DNA of 64,000 nt from Oscheius onirici (GCA_932521025.1 OW051470.1:9968501-10032500); one strand, 5' to 3'; shown: positions 15,450 to 38,703, counted from the first letter of the stretch. Notes: generated by a model from the sequence alone, not told the origin. Numbers and translations: made by a program.

Positions 15450-16108
15450 TTCTGGATGAATTTCGTCTGAAAATCAGCGTTTTGACCGAAATTCGAGTGC
15501 CGTAGAATTTCTGAACGAAACTTGGTCAATTTTCATGGTAATATCGTCAGCAACGCAGCGAAAGGCAATAAGCAGCAAAAAATAGCTCAATTGACGCATT
15601 ATATCGTAAATTTTCGTCTTTCTCCGCTGAAATAATCTAAAATAGACTCTGGCGACGTAAAAAAAACTCAGAAACGAGTATTCTAGCGTCAACATAGCCT
15701 GGCAGGATTCCTTTTCTCTCATTTCATCAATTTTTAAGCTTTATGTCGGTTTTTGTGCAAAAACTGGTTCCGAAGAGGACAAACATCTTCATCGCTTCAA
15801 AAGCTGCGTTTTCCTCCATACTTCACGGTCTTCCAATACTTTAGTTCCAGAAATCATCCTATTTTCCCACCGAAATCCTTGAGATAATCTGGCTAGGCTA
15901 TACCCCTCTATCAGCCAAAATTGTCCGAAAAATAGTAGCGTCTGGACAGTTTTATTTCTGGATGCACGAACAATATACAGCAGTATTTGGAAAGGGGAGA
16001 AATTTTTGTCAAATATATGTATGTGGGAAACAATGGACTATATATGATGATGACTGAAATAAACGAAGATACCCGGATGGTGCTGAACACTAGAGAATGA
16101 GGAGGCTC
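15450..16108. other. Intergenic region between two minus-strand genes
   Basis: Upstream sequence of the 5-phosphatase and 3' flank of the MATH-BTB gene. A minus-strand frame with a signal-peptide look (MRQLSYFLLLIAFRCVADD, about 15600) runs into a stop and cannot be spliced to the 5-phosphatase with a normal intron. Nothing else seen. Confidence 0.35.
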
Positions 16109-18346
16109 TTATTTTGTGCTAAGGAAACAGCTACGACGGATTTTTTTGCGAGCTGGCCCGGGACTTTTGGGGCACTCGTCGTCGTAACTACTGGCCGGAG
16201 AGTCGAGAACAGCTTCCAGCAGCTCGTTGGCAAGGTCGTGGCGATCCTGGAATTGGACGAAATGAGTAAAGTCGGTAATGTCGGTGAAGTGGCTACGTTT
16301 TTATCAAAAGTAGAATTTACAGCTGTTCTTGAGCATGATTTCAATCAGGGACAACTAACAATAAGTGACAAAAAGGGCGAGATTGATAAGGTTTCCTGCT
16401 TTTCTTTCCTTCAAAATTGTGGTCAAATAAGATCGATTGGACGTCTTACAGCTCAAAACAAGATAGTCAGCAGGTTCGCAACGCAAAGATTTTTTGGTCA
16501 GAAGTAAAAACTAACTCTTTTCAGTCCCTTCCATTCCGGCGTCTTTATGACATTCTTGTGATTGATGGAGAGGAATCTGATGGCGGCATTCTTTAGATAG
16601 CCGGCACTGTAAGTATCGGCGAACATGGCAATATTCGTGATATTCTTCAGCGTGATGGTCTGGGCTATGAGGCGCTCGCAGTGCTCTTTCAGCACCAGTA
16701 CTTCGTACTTTTCCGCTAAAATTAAAATTTTTAGTTTGAAAAATAGGACCAAGCACTAACCGACAGCCAAAATATCGTCAATGCTGTTCGAATTTTCGAG
16801 TGTCTCCGTACTGCCAGTATACATGAAGTCGACCATGGCGCGTACCTAAATCATGCTTTTTTTGCGGACTTTTCGAGAAAAAGACTTACGGAATCATATT
16901 TAGCGTCTGTGATGTCGACTTTGCCGTTCTGAGCCTCCAACATCTGCTCATTTTCGAACATGGAACGAAAGACGCGAGAATTTTGTCCGAGGATACATCT
17001 GTGGGCCTTGATGGTCTTGCCGCCGACCTGTAAAGGTAGAAGTTTTAGTAGAGTCTATTCCGTCGATGGAATGCACGCAAAATACAAAAAAACTTACGAT
17101 GATTTCACAGTCCGTAAAGAGCTCATTTTCCCACATGGCGCGATTGTTGCTGCGGACGCTAACTTCGAGAATTTCGTCAGTGTCGTCCATGCCGCAGTCT
17201 TCTTCCTCAGCTGGCTCCACGGATATTTTTGAGCCCGGGGGAAAGTATTCGACCTGGAAATAATGAATTATATAGAAATTAAGTAGCTGTTAGTCATTTT
17301 GAGCTTCTGATTGTCCTAGCGCGAAGCTGTACAGCAGGGAACAAGACACCGTACAAAACACAGGACAGGATCAGTGTTAAGAGCGGGAGTAGCCAGTTCG
17401 ACATCTAGTTTTACCGAAAGGACGGAAATTGGAGCTTAAATTTGTGGTCAAGGGGTAACTTGCGGCTCTGGAACATCTGGAGGGTTAACTATTATAACAG
17501 CTATTATAACGAAAATGCGGTACAATACAGGCCTAAGAGCAGGAAAGGTGGATCAGCAACTATTTAACTAACAAAAAGCCATTTTTTTCTCCTGAGGCAA
17601 CTACGAGTTTATAGTACATAGAGTGAACAACCAGGCTCAAAAATCCTCGATTTCTGGCATCCACGTGGCCACGGGCTGCTTTATTTCCTTCTCGTTTCTC
17701 AAAAACCCACCTCGCAGATGAGCAGAAGAGAGCCGTCCGACCTTAGAGCTCCAGTCATCTTGTCCCGCGACACTTGGAACTTTCCGCGACCCTGCTGATT
17801 CGTGAAATCTTTCGTGTCGCGACAGACGCTGATTCTGGCCCCGTTGGCGTCGAGAGCGTATATTTGGAACTCCGTCATAATGGGATCTTCACCTCTCTGA
17901 ACGTTTGCCGTGAAAAAAACAAGCCCAAGGGATTACCTGAAGGCCAACCTGACGCAAGAAGAAGGACACGTTGTTATTGTCTTCGTCGCGCTTTCCGTTC
18001 GGATAGACGTGGAGCTCCCAGCAGACTGTCGGCGCTTGGGGCACACTGAACTGACGGCTGATGAGATTCTGGCCGTTTTTAAAGAGCTTCATCAGTTTTT
18101 CAAACTGAAAATTGGCCAATTCATCAGAAAATGAGTAGATACAAACCTGATCTATTTTCCACTCGAGTTTTGTCGATAAGGCGACGACTTTTGTCGCCTG
18201 CTTGGAGACGACTTCCAATTTACGTGGCTGGCTCGGTGAGGATGCGTCGTCGGAGCCTAATAATTGGTGATTATTGAAAAACAAAGTGGAAAAAAACCTC
18301 GCATGGGGATACGTCCGGGGAACTGGAGGCCATTACGTCCGGACAT
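16109..18346 (-). CDS. MATH-BTB protein, SPOP-like CUL3 adaptor
   Basis: Likely substrate adaptor of a CUL3 ubiquitin ligase, acting in the nucleus. Nine exons: 18298-18346, 18147-18256, 17937-18104, 17711-17896, 17098-17253, 16890-17027, 16761-16845, 16516-16715 and 16109-16246; 409 residues with all phases consistent. Residues ~48-175 form a MATH domain (LEWKIDQ, VCWELHVYPNGKRDEDNNNV, GSLLLICEVE). Residues ~210-320 form BTB (MWENELFTDCEIIVGG, KAHRCILGQNSRVFRSMF, VRAMVDFMYTG). A BACK-like stretch follows (LKNITNIAMFADTYSAGYLK, TPEWKGLK). The tail ARKKIRR is a likely nuclear signal at the position SPOP has one. Between MATH and BTB lies an acidic linker (EPAEEEDCGMDDTDE) longer than in SPOP. 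Confidence 0.92.
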
Positions 18347-19696
18347 GTTTTGCTGGTCGGAAATCTTCTGGTTGTTTTTTCTTGGTTTAACGACAAACAA
18401 ACCCTGAAAACGAGTAAATTAGTTGGGAAAATAGAAGAAAAAAAGGAAGCAAGCACTTGGAAAAAATATGAAAAGTAGGAATCAAACTCCCGCCTAAATT
18501 GTATACGCGCCGATTACTGTAACCAGTTCTGAAACGAAAATAGAGGTCGGTAACTGGTCCCGAAACGGAAATACAGTAACAGTGTTTCCAGTGATAGCAG
18601 CAGTTCAAGCGACAAATCCTTTTTCGTTTTCTATTTCTCCTGAATGTGGTCCACGTTTACAGTGTATTTATTTTATAAAAAGCCGTAAAAAACGTCGAAA
18701 TGATGCTTATCGCATTATCGATTCGTTACAACTGTGCTAAGACGCTGTAAACATGTGACGGAAGTTGTTACTGAACGAGAAATCAAAACCATAGTTTTTT
18801 TTAGGAAAGCTTCAAAGGTTTCGTAGCTGCTCTAAAACCCATATAGGGAAGAAGCTATTGATGAAAAAGAGTATAGAAGATATCATTTCGAATATTCGTT
18901 CCATTTTCTTTCAATTCATTTTCACCCATTTCTTTGTTTCCAGCAATTTTCATTCGCAAAATGATAAAAAAAAAACATCTAGAAAATGCTTATCTTGCTA
19001 TTGATTCGTTTCGATTTTGTGAACGTGCCTCTAAACGAACATTTCGAAAAGAAAAATATGGAAAATCCCGTAAATTACCGACCAAAAATAACCATTTTGT
19101 CTCTTAGTTTCTCGCAAGTCCGTATATGGTAGTCGTAACCGTGAGGAAAAGCGGTAAGATGAAAAAAGGGGACTAAGCATGCGCGGAGGCACGATCAGCT
19201 GGGAGGCGGAGCCTCTCAACAAGGACCGTTCGAACACGCGCCCCGTCTCGATAAACCTGCACATCTAACTTGGCAATTTTCGAATCTGGGAATTTTTGCA
19301 GCTTATTTTTGTTCAAATACTTGTTTTTCTCGCTGTTTCTTTCACTGTTCGTGATAAAAAAATTTCAAAAAGATTGAGGGCTAGTTTTTGAGCTTAGTGA
19401 ATGAGGAGGAGCTTAGTGAAATCGATAAAGGGCTGTGAAAAAGCGGAAAGGGCGCTTCACTTCGATACAGAGTTAATTTTTCGCGGACAACTTGAACAAA
19501 CACCCTTTTACGGCACCTGACCCCTCGCACTCATTTTTAGGCGACAATTTGAAACAAGACCAATTTATGTAGCCTCTGAACATTCCGGTCGATTTTACAG
19601 CACATTTAGAAAATTTTCTGACCTCTTTTCTTTCGTTTCATAGCAAACCGATATCAGAATCTCCAGGTAGTTTCCCCGAGACCATTTCCGATCATC
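18347..19696. promoter_or_regulatory. Divergent promoter region of MATH-BTB and PRPF8
   Basis: 1.35 kb between two outward-transcribed genes, so it must hold both promoters. Two related stretches (about 18695-18750 and 18975-19030) share AATGCTTATC and ATTGATTCGTT at similar spacing. No TATA box or gene is clear. Confidence 0.4.
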
Positions 19697-30516
<10,820 letters not shown>

Positions 30517-30770
30517 GAGAGAGACTACCAGTTATTTTGTTGATTTTGTAATTTATATCGTTCCTCGATTTGATACTCCCCTTCCCGCTCGGTTTTCCCC
30601 CGTATTTATAGCCTGTTCATCTCTCCTAAAATCCATATAATCTCTCGCATTCAATTCACACTGTTTTCTGGCTAGAATCTAGTAAAATTTCATGTCAAAA
30701 ACTCGTGTTTTATGCTAGTTTATTCTGACAATACTTCGTGGAGAAACGTCTCTGAAAAACAAGAAGTTAG

Positions 30771-33700
30771 ATGGAAGGGCGACAGCTGGGAGGGCCGTTT
30801 GGACAGGAAAAGCCACCGGCCAAGAAGAAGGTTTCGTTCATCATTAGGGACGAATTTGAGCCGAAACATCGCTCAGCCGTGGCGGCAATGCAATTTGATC
30901 CGAGCACCAATCGTCTCTTCACTGCTGGTACGTTTTTTGTTCAATTAAATCAAATACGACTTTGTTTCTTCGGACTTTGCCTAACTTTAAGCTGAGTAGC
31001 CAATGTTTACTCGAGTGGAACGGGCCGCTTGTTTATGGAACAGCTGCAAAAACCAGCTTTTTTTTCTTTTTCGATCTGTTCTTCTTCTAAAAAATGACAA
31101 AATTTAGGCAGTGATACGATAATACGACTATGGAAAGTCCCCTCCGTTGCCAAGGAGTCGTCTCCGTCAAAGGAATTTTCCAAGATGAATATTGGAGCTG
31201 CTCCGCAGAAGGCCATTTACCTGCAGTCGATGGAACATCACACGGACTGGGTCAACGACATGATCCTCTGCGGCGGAGGCAGATTTCGTAAGAAATTTTC
31301 TTCTTTTTTTTCAATTCAAGCCATTTTACAGTACTGTCAGCCTCCAACGACTCGACGATCAAGGTCTGGAATGCTGGAAAGACGTTCTGCATGAGCACGC
31401 TGAGGACTCATACTGTAGGTTTTTAAAGAACTATTTTTGCTAGAAAAGACGTAAATTGTCGCCTTTCTGTCCATATTCCGAGTCGTCCATATTTTTCTCA
31501 CTAGAAACAAATTTGTCGGCCCTAAATCTAATTTTAAATCAAAAACTACATTTTCCAGGACTATGTTAGCTGCATGGCCTATGCACGAGAGGTGGAGAAG
31601 GCCGTTAGTGCCGGCTTCGATCAGCACATCTTCATGTGGGATATTGCCACGTTGACGAAGCTCACAGCCACAAATAATACCGTAACCAGTGAGTTTTTCC
31701 CGCTCCTTTTTTGAATTTGAACGAAATATTATCAAAAGAGAAAAGAGCGATATAAAACTGTCAAAAATAGTCGGTACTTCAGCCACGTCGCTCCAAGGAA
31801 GTAAAGCCAGCATCTATTCGATCGGCATGAATGAATGCGGTACGGTCTGCTGTTCCGGCTCGACGGAGAAGGTCATCCGCATCTGGGACCCGAGGACCTG
31901 TCAGAAAATTATGAAACTGAAGGGACACACGGACAACATCAGAGCCCTGATCGTGAACTATGATGGAACCAAGGTACGGGAGCTTGCTTTATCCTAAATT
32001 GGTTACCTACTTGTGATTTTCAGTGCATTTCGGCCAGCAGCGACGCCACAATCCGTCTCTGGGATCTCGGCCAACAACGTTGCATAGCTACCTGCATAGC
32101 TCACCAAGAAGGCGTCTGGACGCTGCAAGCCAATTCGACCTTTTCTCACGTCTACAGTGCCGGCAGGGATAAACGAGTCTACTGTACTCCGGTCAACGAC
32201 TTCTCGGCCAGCTCTTTTCTCTTCGAGGAGACGGCACCGATCAAAAAAGTGAGCTTTTTAAAGATTTTGAAAAATGGCAAGTTTTGAACGAGAAAGATAA
32301 TTTTACAGCTCAGCAATGTTCAAAAAACCACGTTACAAACAAACACAAAAAGCTATAACACCCGACGGGACTCGAACCCGCATGTCCGGTTTCGGAGGCC
32401 GGCGCCTTATCCATGGGTGTTCGAGCACTGAAAAAGCGATGAAGCTAGAAAAATCTTCGGATAACTTACTAATCTCATGCTTTGGCTAAATAGGTTAAAT
32501 ACCAAGCTATCTTTCCGGGAGAAATCCCACAATCGCCCCACACCAACGGGAAAATGTTCAGGGAAGCCCCCCCCCCCCCCCCAATTGGTGGGAGTCTGAC
32601 TGAGCGGTGGGGGGGGGGGGGCTTATATAGGATGTTAACACCCCAGATAAGCACCCCACCGTGAAAATTTGGGTGCTTATATACGATACCCGGACCTATC
32701 CCATATAAGCCCCCCACGGAAGTCATTTTCATCCCCCACCTTCAGGCCTTGTTTTTAACCCCCACCCTCGTCCCATACTTGCCCCTCATATGTCCATTTT
32801 CTACTGTCCACCCAAATTTTGTATTTTAGGATTCAGTATGCTTTCTGGAGTAGCCTAAGCCTAAGCAATTTAGGAAGACAAAACTGAGAAATCTAGAAGA
32901 AAATAGAGAACAAACAAGAACAAAGAGAGAAATCAAGCAAAAATAGTATTGTGGAGAAGTAAAAAGGGTAAAAAATAGTGAAAAAGAGATCAACAGGGGG
33001 GGGGGGGGCTCTATTGTTCTGGGGTGCGGGCAAGTATAGGATCTACCCATCTTTCCGTGTAGCTTTCCATGACTTTGGCTGGAAAATACTGATTTTCGTC
33101 TTTACGCTCAATTTATTGGTGTTTGTCGTTCCAAATCACAAACTGTCAAATTTAGATCCTTCTGCAAGACCCGGATCGTCCTTCGGCAGTCTGGACGGGT
33201 ACCTGGCTGTCGGACATCAAGCGCTGGAACATTCCGAGCCTTTCCCAACTTACCGTCACGGAGCCGCAGCCAAGAGAGACGACTGGTCGTCTTCGGGACG
33301 ACTACGGTCCATCGTCTTTGTCAAAAACGGTACAGCAGCCGGAACTGCTCATTCCAGGTACGTTTTGACCAATTCTTATGATAAAACACACCATTTTACT
33401 CAGATTTCATTCAAAAACATGTTCTCCCTTCAGTTTTCAACAAAAAAATACCCAATTGCAGGAGCCGCTTCGATCAAAAAGTACGCAGTGCTGAATGACA
33501 AACGTCACGTGCTGACGACGGATTCGGACGGCAATGTCTCCCTTTACGACGTCTTGGCCGGTCGCAAGATTCGGGATTACGGTGGCCGTATAATGGAAGA
33601 AGTTGCCGGCGAGCACTTTCGAAAAGTCTTCGTCCCGAGCTGGTTCACAGTCGATTACAAGAGCGGAATGTTGCAGATTACGCTGGACGAGTCGGACATT

Positions 33701-35152
33701 TTCTCTGCCTGGCTGACGGCCAAAGATGCAAGTATTGGAGACACGGAGAAGAAAGGTAGTTTTGAAGTTCTTTGGATGGGGGAGAATAACTGTCACAGTG
33801 ACTGCGGTAGTTAGATAGACAGGGATAGTGAGAGTAGCAATGACTGGGACAGTAACAGTATGAGTGACAGTTTTGGAAGAGAGACTGAATTAATGAAAAG
33901 CGACAGTTTAAGAAACAGTGATAGAACCAGGTAGAGAGACTGTGACAGTGGAGACAACAATGACTATGATTAACAGTGTCGGTAAAAGAGTCAAAGACCG
34001 GGTTCAGGATGGTGACAGTAACAGTGAGACTGACAGACTCACTGGGACAGTTACAGTGACTGGAACGAGGTCAGTACGACAGACTGACTGGAAGAGGGAG
34101 AGAGACAGTGACAACGATAGTCATAATTACTGGAACAGGGGAACAGTGATAGTATGTTAGGCAGTAAGAGACGGTAAAAGAGACCAGATGAATGAGAATC
34201 AATTCCAGTTAAAAATACTGACTGAGACAGATCAACTCTCTGGAATTTCTAAACTGTAAGTTAAGCTCACCCAAAAGGCTTACTGTAGCCTCAGTTTCTA
34301 AAAGGAATGCTAACAAGTCCCTACTTCTTAGCAATTGCAGTAAACTACGGCGGAATGATGCTGCGATCGCTCTTCGAACGCTGGCCCCGATGTCTGATGG
34401 CGGCGGAGGGCAGTGAGACGGCCGACGCCACAGCCGACTACATTTCCATTCCGGGACACACTCCGCTGATTATTTGGTACATTTTTATGCCTTTACAGTA
34501 AAAAAGCTCCATTTTTAGTGAAAACAACGGTCGACCGCTCTTCCGTCTACTGGTTAGGGACTCGATTAACGAGGTGGAAGCTGCCCTGTTGGGAGAAACT
34601 CTGCCAGCATGGGTTATCGAAGTCATCGAGAGAACAAATTTGCCGAAATTCTCCAAGATGCCCTTCTATCTTCTGCCACACCCGAATATGGGCATCAAGC
34701 AGCCGAAAAGGTAAGATTTTTGCCGGAATGGGCAACTTTTTGTTTACCACAACTGCTCGGCGTGTGAACTGTCGAAGCTGTAGCTCAAACTGCGTGATCA
34801 CAACGAATTGTGAACTGTGGCTCAGAATGAGTTGTTAAAAACATATTCAAACAGCCATAAACCTCACAATTGAATTTTCAGAGACCGTCTTAGCGCCACG
34901 GAAATGCTGCAAGTTCGTAAAGTGATGGAGCACGTCTACGAGAAGATTCTCAACGCTCCGCCCGAGACAGCCAGTGGAGCTGCTGCCGCCGAGCCGTCAA
35001 TTCCGATAACAATCCCGCCAAATCTCGAAGAAAAGCTCGAAATGTGGTGTTTGGAGCAGAAACTCGACCCCGACATGGATCTCCGTACCGTCAAACATTT
35101 CATCTGGAAGTCTACAGGCGAACTCAGTCTCTACTACAAAACCATTAAATAA
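30771..35152 (+). CDS. WDR48: WD repeat-containing protein 48 (UAF1)
   Basis: Activating partner of the deubiquitinases USP1, USP12 and USP46. Eleven exons (30771-30927, 31108-31287, 31332-31414, 31559-31688, 31783-31973, 32024-32248, 33156-33357, 33462-33755, 34332-34476, 34519-34710, 34882-35152) give 689 residues, close to the normal length. N-terminal VSFIIRDE and NRLFTAG open a WD40 propeller ([50 protein letters not shown]). The C-terminal half has [50 protein letters not shown] and [14 protein letters not shown], all typical of WDR48. It lies 254 bp after PRPF8 on the same strand, with a GTTAG acceptor directly at the ATG, so an operon is possible. Intron 6 (907 bp) is rich in repeats. 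Confidence 0.97.
32356..32421 (-). pseudogene. tRNA-Arg(CCG)-like sequence lacking the 5' half of the D arm
   Basis: On the minus strand: seven-base acceptor stem (AACACCC/GGGTGTT), GGATAAGGC from the D loop and 3' D stem, an anticodon loop CTCCGAA (anticodon CCG) on a CCGG/CCGG stem, and a perfect B box GGGTTCGAGTCCC. Compared with a usual arginine tRNA it lacks about 7 bases between the acceptor stem and the D loop, so it is 66 instead of 73 bases. Probably a pseudogene; it lies antisense in WDR48 intron 6. Confidence 0.7.
32560..32745. repeat. C/G-run repeat with CTTATAT motifs
   Basis: Runs of 14-18 C or G alternate with direct and inverted copies of a GGGGTGCTTATAT-like motif (about 32625, 32650, 32668 and 32703). 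Another G run lies at 32996-33008. All inside WDR48 intron 6. Confidence 0.6.
33800..34200. repeat. Degenerate GACAGT repeat tract
   Basis: Dense, imperfect GACAGT/AACAGTGA/GAGACAG units with no fixed period, filling WDR48 intron 8. Similar tracts occur at 1-140, 6250-6900, 39030-39740, 40020-40200 and 53820-54060. Confidence 0.7.
34739..34845. repeat. Intronic GAACTGTCGAAGCTGTGGCTC repeat, copy D
   Basis: Contains GTGTGAACTGTCGAAGCTGT, as in the RAB18 intron (4986-5033), and a second degenerate unit GTGAACTGTGGCTCA. It lies in WDR48 intron 10. Confidence 0.55.
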
Positions 35153-35603
35153 TTATTATTACTACTAGAACCATGTAATTCTGTATAATTTTGTACCTTG
35201 GTTGTAAACTTCCCCCATCTTGCGAAAAAAAAATGAAAACTTACGGGTATTTTGTCGTTTTAGGCCGATTTCTACGTTTTCCGATCTATATTTTGAGAAT
35301 TTCTGTACTTTTATAGCCTGTTGAAGGAAAAAAGGTTCCGGTATGGGAAAAAAAACAGGTCAGAATCGCGATGAAACACCATTGCGCCTAGGATACTTCA
35401 TATTTTTTGGCCTTTCTCGCTATTTTTTTTGTTCCGAAACCGTGTTTATTCGCTTCAGCGTGAAAAACTGCATGTCCCAGCCATTTTTATTGTTAGAAAG
35501 TCGGAGGAAAGCAAGAAGGGATTTGTCAGCATTTCTTCGTGTTTTCGTCATTTTTAGCAGAAGCGAAGAAATTTTAACAAATCAAATTCAGAAATAGCCC
35601 AAA

Positions 35604-38392
35604 ATGGAGGCCAGCGACGAGGAAATCGTCTGGACTAGCGAAAAGTTCATTGTAAGTCTGATTTTCCTCATCGTGTACCAAAAAAGGGCAATAGAAAGCG
35701 AAAAATATTAACTTTTAGAGCCTGAAAGACGAGTTCCTGGCGGCCAAATCGGAAGTAGCCGCTTTTGACGTCCTTCAACGACTCGTCGCCATCGATCAGG
35801 ATCATGTTGACGAGTAAGTTGTCCCTTTCTAGAGCATTAGCTTCCTGACTTCTTGAAATAGCAAAATACTATAACGTCTTCTTGTTCTCCTTTACCGCAT
35901 TTTTGATGCCGTAAAGTCTGTTTAAAAAAAGAACGCAACAGTAACCCATAAATATCTCGCTTCGAGAACCCCAAACCTCTGAAGCACGGCAATTAAATTT
36001 GAGAAAATCAAGAAATCGGTTTGAATTGTTGCAGTTTACCCTGAAAATGCGTTCTTTTTTTTAACAGACTTTAATTCCTAAATGACCCAAAGCACGCCAC
36101 AATTTCTAGCAATGCCTGGCTCGACTGCAAAGACCTGATTCTCGTCCTTCTGGAAAACATTCCCGTTAAAACGATGCTTCTTCGACAGCAGCTGGCTCTT
36201 CTGCAGGCCGTCAACCATGCCCCGCCACATGTCATCTCGACCCTGGCAAATTTTTATGCCAAAAAGAAGGATGTAAGCTAATTTTCTTTATTTTAGCTAA
36301 TTTTCTTCATTTTAGGCTACTCCACTGCTTCGAAAAGAAGCTGTAGCCATCGCTGTGGCCTTTGCCCGTCGACTAAATCATACCGGGACTTTTGAAGCGG
36401 TATTTTTCGAATTTTGGCTCTGAAACACAAAAATTCAGGTAGCAAATCTCCTGGCCCCGCTGGCCGGTCAACAAGAAGTCCGGGGAGAACTGTTCCATCA
36501 ATTGACGACGGCTGGCGGTTCTGAGCACCGTTTCCGCGTTTACGAAGTCCTGGCAGCTGCTCTCCGTCAAAAGTGCTACGATGATTCGATTAGGCCCTTC
36601 TTCGAGAGCCTCATTCGGGATCTTACTCGTGAGTTTTTTGCTCATATTTAGAAGTACATCTTTGGCCGTGGCGCAGTGGCAACGTGCTCGATTGGTGGGC
36701 GAACGACGCTGGTTCGATTCCGTTCTGCACTTTTGGAGTCGATGACTTTTTCCGGGGTTTTGTCTTCAAAAGAACGCTAGGATAATGTGTTTCCTGGGCT
36801 ACACTTACCACTCCAGACTTTTTTTGACTGAGACCGTTTTTTACTGATGGAATCCCATCCTGGCCCACCATAGTCAACAAATTTCGTCCTTCTCCGCCAA
36901 TAGACCGTTTCGAATCGCCAAAGTTTCTACAATGAGAGATCTCCGGAGAAATTGAAAAGGAGCTGAAATTCGCTTTCGAAGCTCGATGAAAAGGAAGAAC
37001 TTTCCTGGATGGCATCGTGTCTAGGAAAACATTCGATTCATGCGGAGAGTCAAGCTACAAGCTTCGAGATTTTAACCTGGCTCAAAAGGGACTCATTCTG
37101 CTAGAATGTCGTCTTCGTCCGAATCTCCCGCAAAGATGAACCCACATTTTACAATATCAAGTGGAAAAAAGTCTGATCTCACATACAAAAGAATGAAATC
37201 CTGAATCAAATGACAGTTGATGTTCCTCTAATTTAATTTACTTTGATCATTTCCAGACACGGACATTCTGACGCAGCTAGCTACGATGGATCTGCTCTCG
37301 GATTTGGCCATTATCAGCCGGCAAGGAGCGGAGCTCCTCACAGAGACGGGCGTCCTCGAGAAGGTCCAAATCATTCTGTCCAATGGCGCCGATTCCTCCG
37401 ACGGAGGATTTCTTTATACCGGTATGTTTTTTTTACTTTTGAGCAAAAAAAACATATTTTAGCTGCCATCAAGTTTTTCGGCTGCCTGGCTCACTGTTAT
37501 CCGGAGGTCATCGACTCTGTGCCCGTTTTCGTCGAACTCGTCCTGAATATGGTACTTATGTGTCTTTATGTTCAATGAAAATGAGCTTAGGTGATGCACA
37601 TTGGTAGTCTCGACGCAATGCAGCGAATTCTGGCTGCCGAGACGTTCAGTCATCTCGTCTACACGGTCGAAGGCAAACAGAAGGTGGAGAGCAGTGACAA
37701 AGCAGGTAAGCTTCAAGATTTTGATTCAAGATTCTATTCTTCCTCATATAAATTGCATATTTTCAGGTCCTAATGGCGTTCAGTCGGCTCTCGGCTCTCT
37801 CTGCCAGGCCATTCGTACGGGCCCCGTTGAACTTCGAGCCCGGGTCATCGACTCCATTAGGACGGCTTTCGAGAATTTTGGTAAGATTTACCACTGAAAC
37901 CTTTAAAAATATTCAATTTTCAGCCAACGACGAGCATTTTGGACAGTGGCTGGCCTACGTGTCCGATCTGCCGGGCATTTTGACCACCTACGTCGAGAGA
38001 CCGTTCCCCGAGACCCGTAAGGCTACTATTCGTCTCCTGACTCTCATTCTGGCTCGGCAGAAGGGCATCGAAGTCATGCTGTCCGCTAGGGAGAACATTG
38101 AAGCGTAAGTTTCATTTCTAGGGTTTCTTCTACAAAAAAATGAAAAAATACGTTCTTTTTTATCAGTTACAGTCAGTTTTCCTTAATTTCTTTTCCCTTT
38201 TTCAGATTTAAGGCCTGGCTGTGCGATCCGGCTTCGGAGCCGGAATGGGAAGCCTGTCAGCTGAAGAACGATCTCATTCGAGCATTCCGAACTGCCAACT
38301 GGAGCTGTGTCGACGTGACGATCAAGGAGCAGCTGAAGCACTACTTTGACGCTCCCAAAGGACAGCCAGAAGTCGCCACGATGGAACTTTAA
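35604..38392 (+). CDS. PSMD5: 26S proteasome assembly chaperone PSMD5 (S5b)
   Basis: Chaperone for assembly of the 19S regulatory particle base; HEAT/ARM-like helical repeats. Eleven exons (35604-35651, 35719-35813, 36110-36272, 36316-36399, 36439-36628, 37257-37421, 37463-37551, 37591-37705, 37767-37880, 37924-38104, 38206-38392) give 476 residues, close to the family length. Recognised by KFFGCLAHCYPEVIDSVPVF, the GSLDAMQRILAAETFSHLV block, EGKQKV, GPVELRARVIDSIRTAF and the PFPETRKATIRLLTLI block. The start lies 12 bases after an AAATTCAG acceptor and 451 bp after WDR48, so leader trans-splicing is plausible. Introns 2 and 5 contain an inverted-repeat element and a tRNA-like sequence. Confidence 0.9.
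35914..36071. mobile_element. TA-flanked inverted-repeat element (mariner-type MITE)
   Basis: Inverted ends AAGTCTGTTTAAAAAAAGAA and complement, about 24 bp with one mismatch or length change. TA dinucleotides flank it at 35912-35913 and 36072-36073, as for Tc1/mariner elements. 158 bp, no coding capacity, in PSMD5 intron 2. Confidence 0.8.
36664..36729 (+). repeat. tRNA-like sequence, probably a SINE head
   Basis: Has an A box (TGGCGCAGTGG) and a B box (GGTTCGATTCC) at tRNA spacing, but the acceptor stem ends do not pair. It sits in the 628-bp PSMD5 intron 5. The following 500 bp has no coding frame and could be the body of a short interspersed element. Confidence 0.55.
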
Positions 38393-38703
38393 TCCCATTT
38401 TTATGCGTATATAAATTTTAAACTATCCCTGATCTTTTTAAACATAATTTTTTGAGCTTTGAGTCTTCTTGAACTATAAAACGAGTTCTGCAAAAAATAG
38501 GAGCAAAAATAATGGCCCAATATTTGTCTTACTGTAACAGTCACGTACGGCGTTTTTGCGCGAACGAGCAAAATCTTGGATTCGTTTTTTATTGTTGTCT
38601 GACCGTATTTTCGCAGCTTTTTTCGTTTTACAGAAACAGTATAGAAAAACGGCATCTTTATTCGTATAAAATAATTTTCAAAAAACGCGAAGTGTATTAA
38701 AAT

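Noticed and set aside
15474-15722. N-terminal signal-peptide exon for the 5-phosphatase
   Set aside because: Joining it would need an intron of about 20 bases, and the domain starts normally at the ATG at 15449.
32978-33155. Open frame upstream of WDR48 exon 7 that would extend the exon
   Set aside because: Begins in a G run and does not match WDR48; the AAATTTAG acceptor at 33155 gives the conserved sequence in the correct frame.
36664-36729. Functional tRNA gene in PSMD5 intron 5
   Set aside because: A and B boxes are good, but the acceptor ends do not pair and no clear anticodon stem forms; kept only as tRNA-like.
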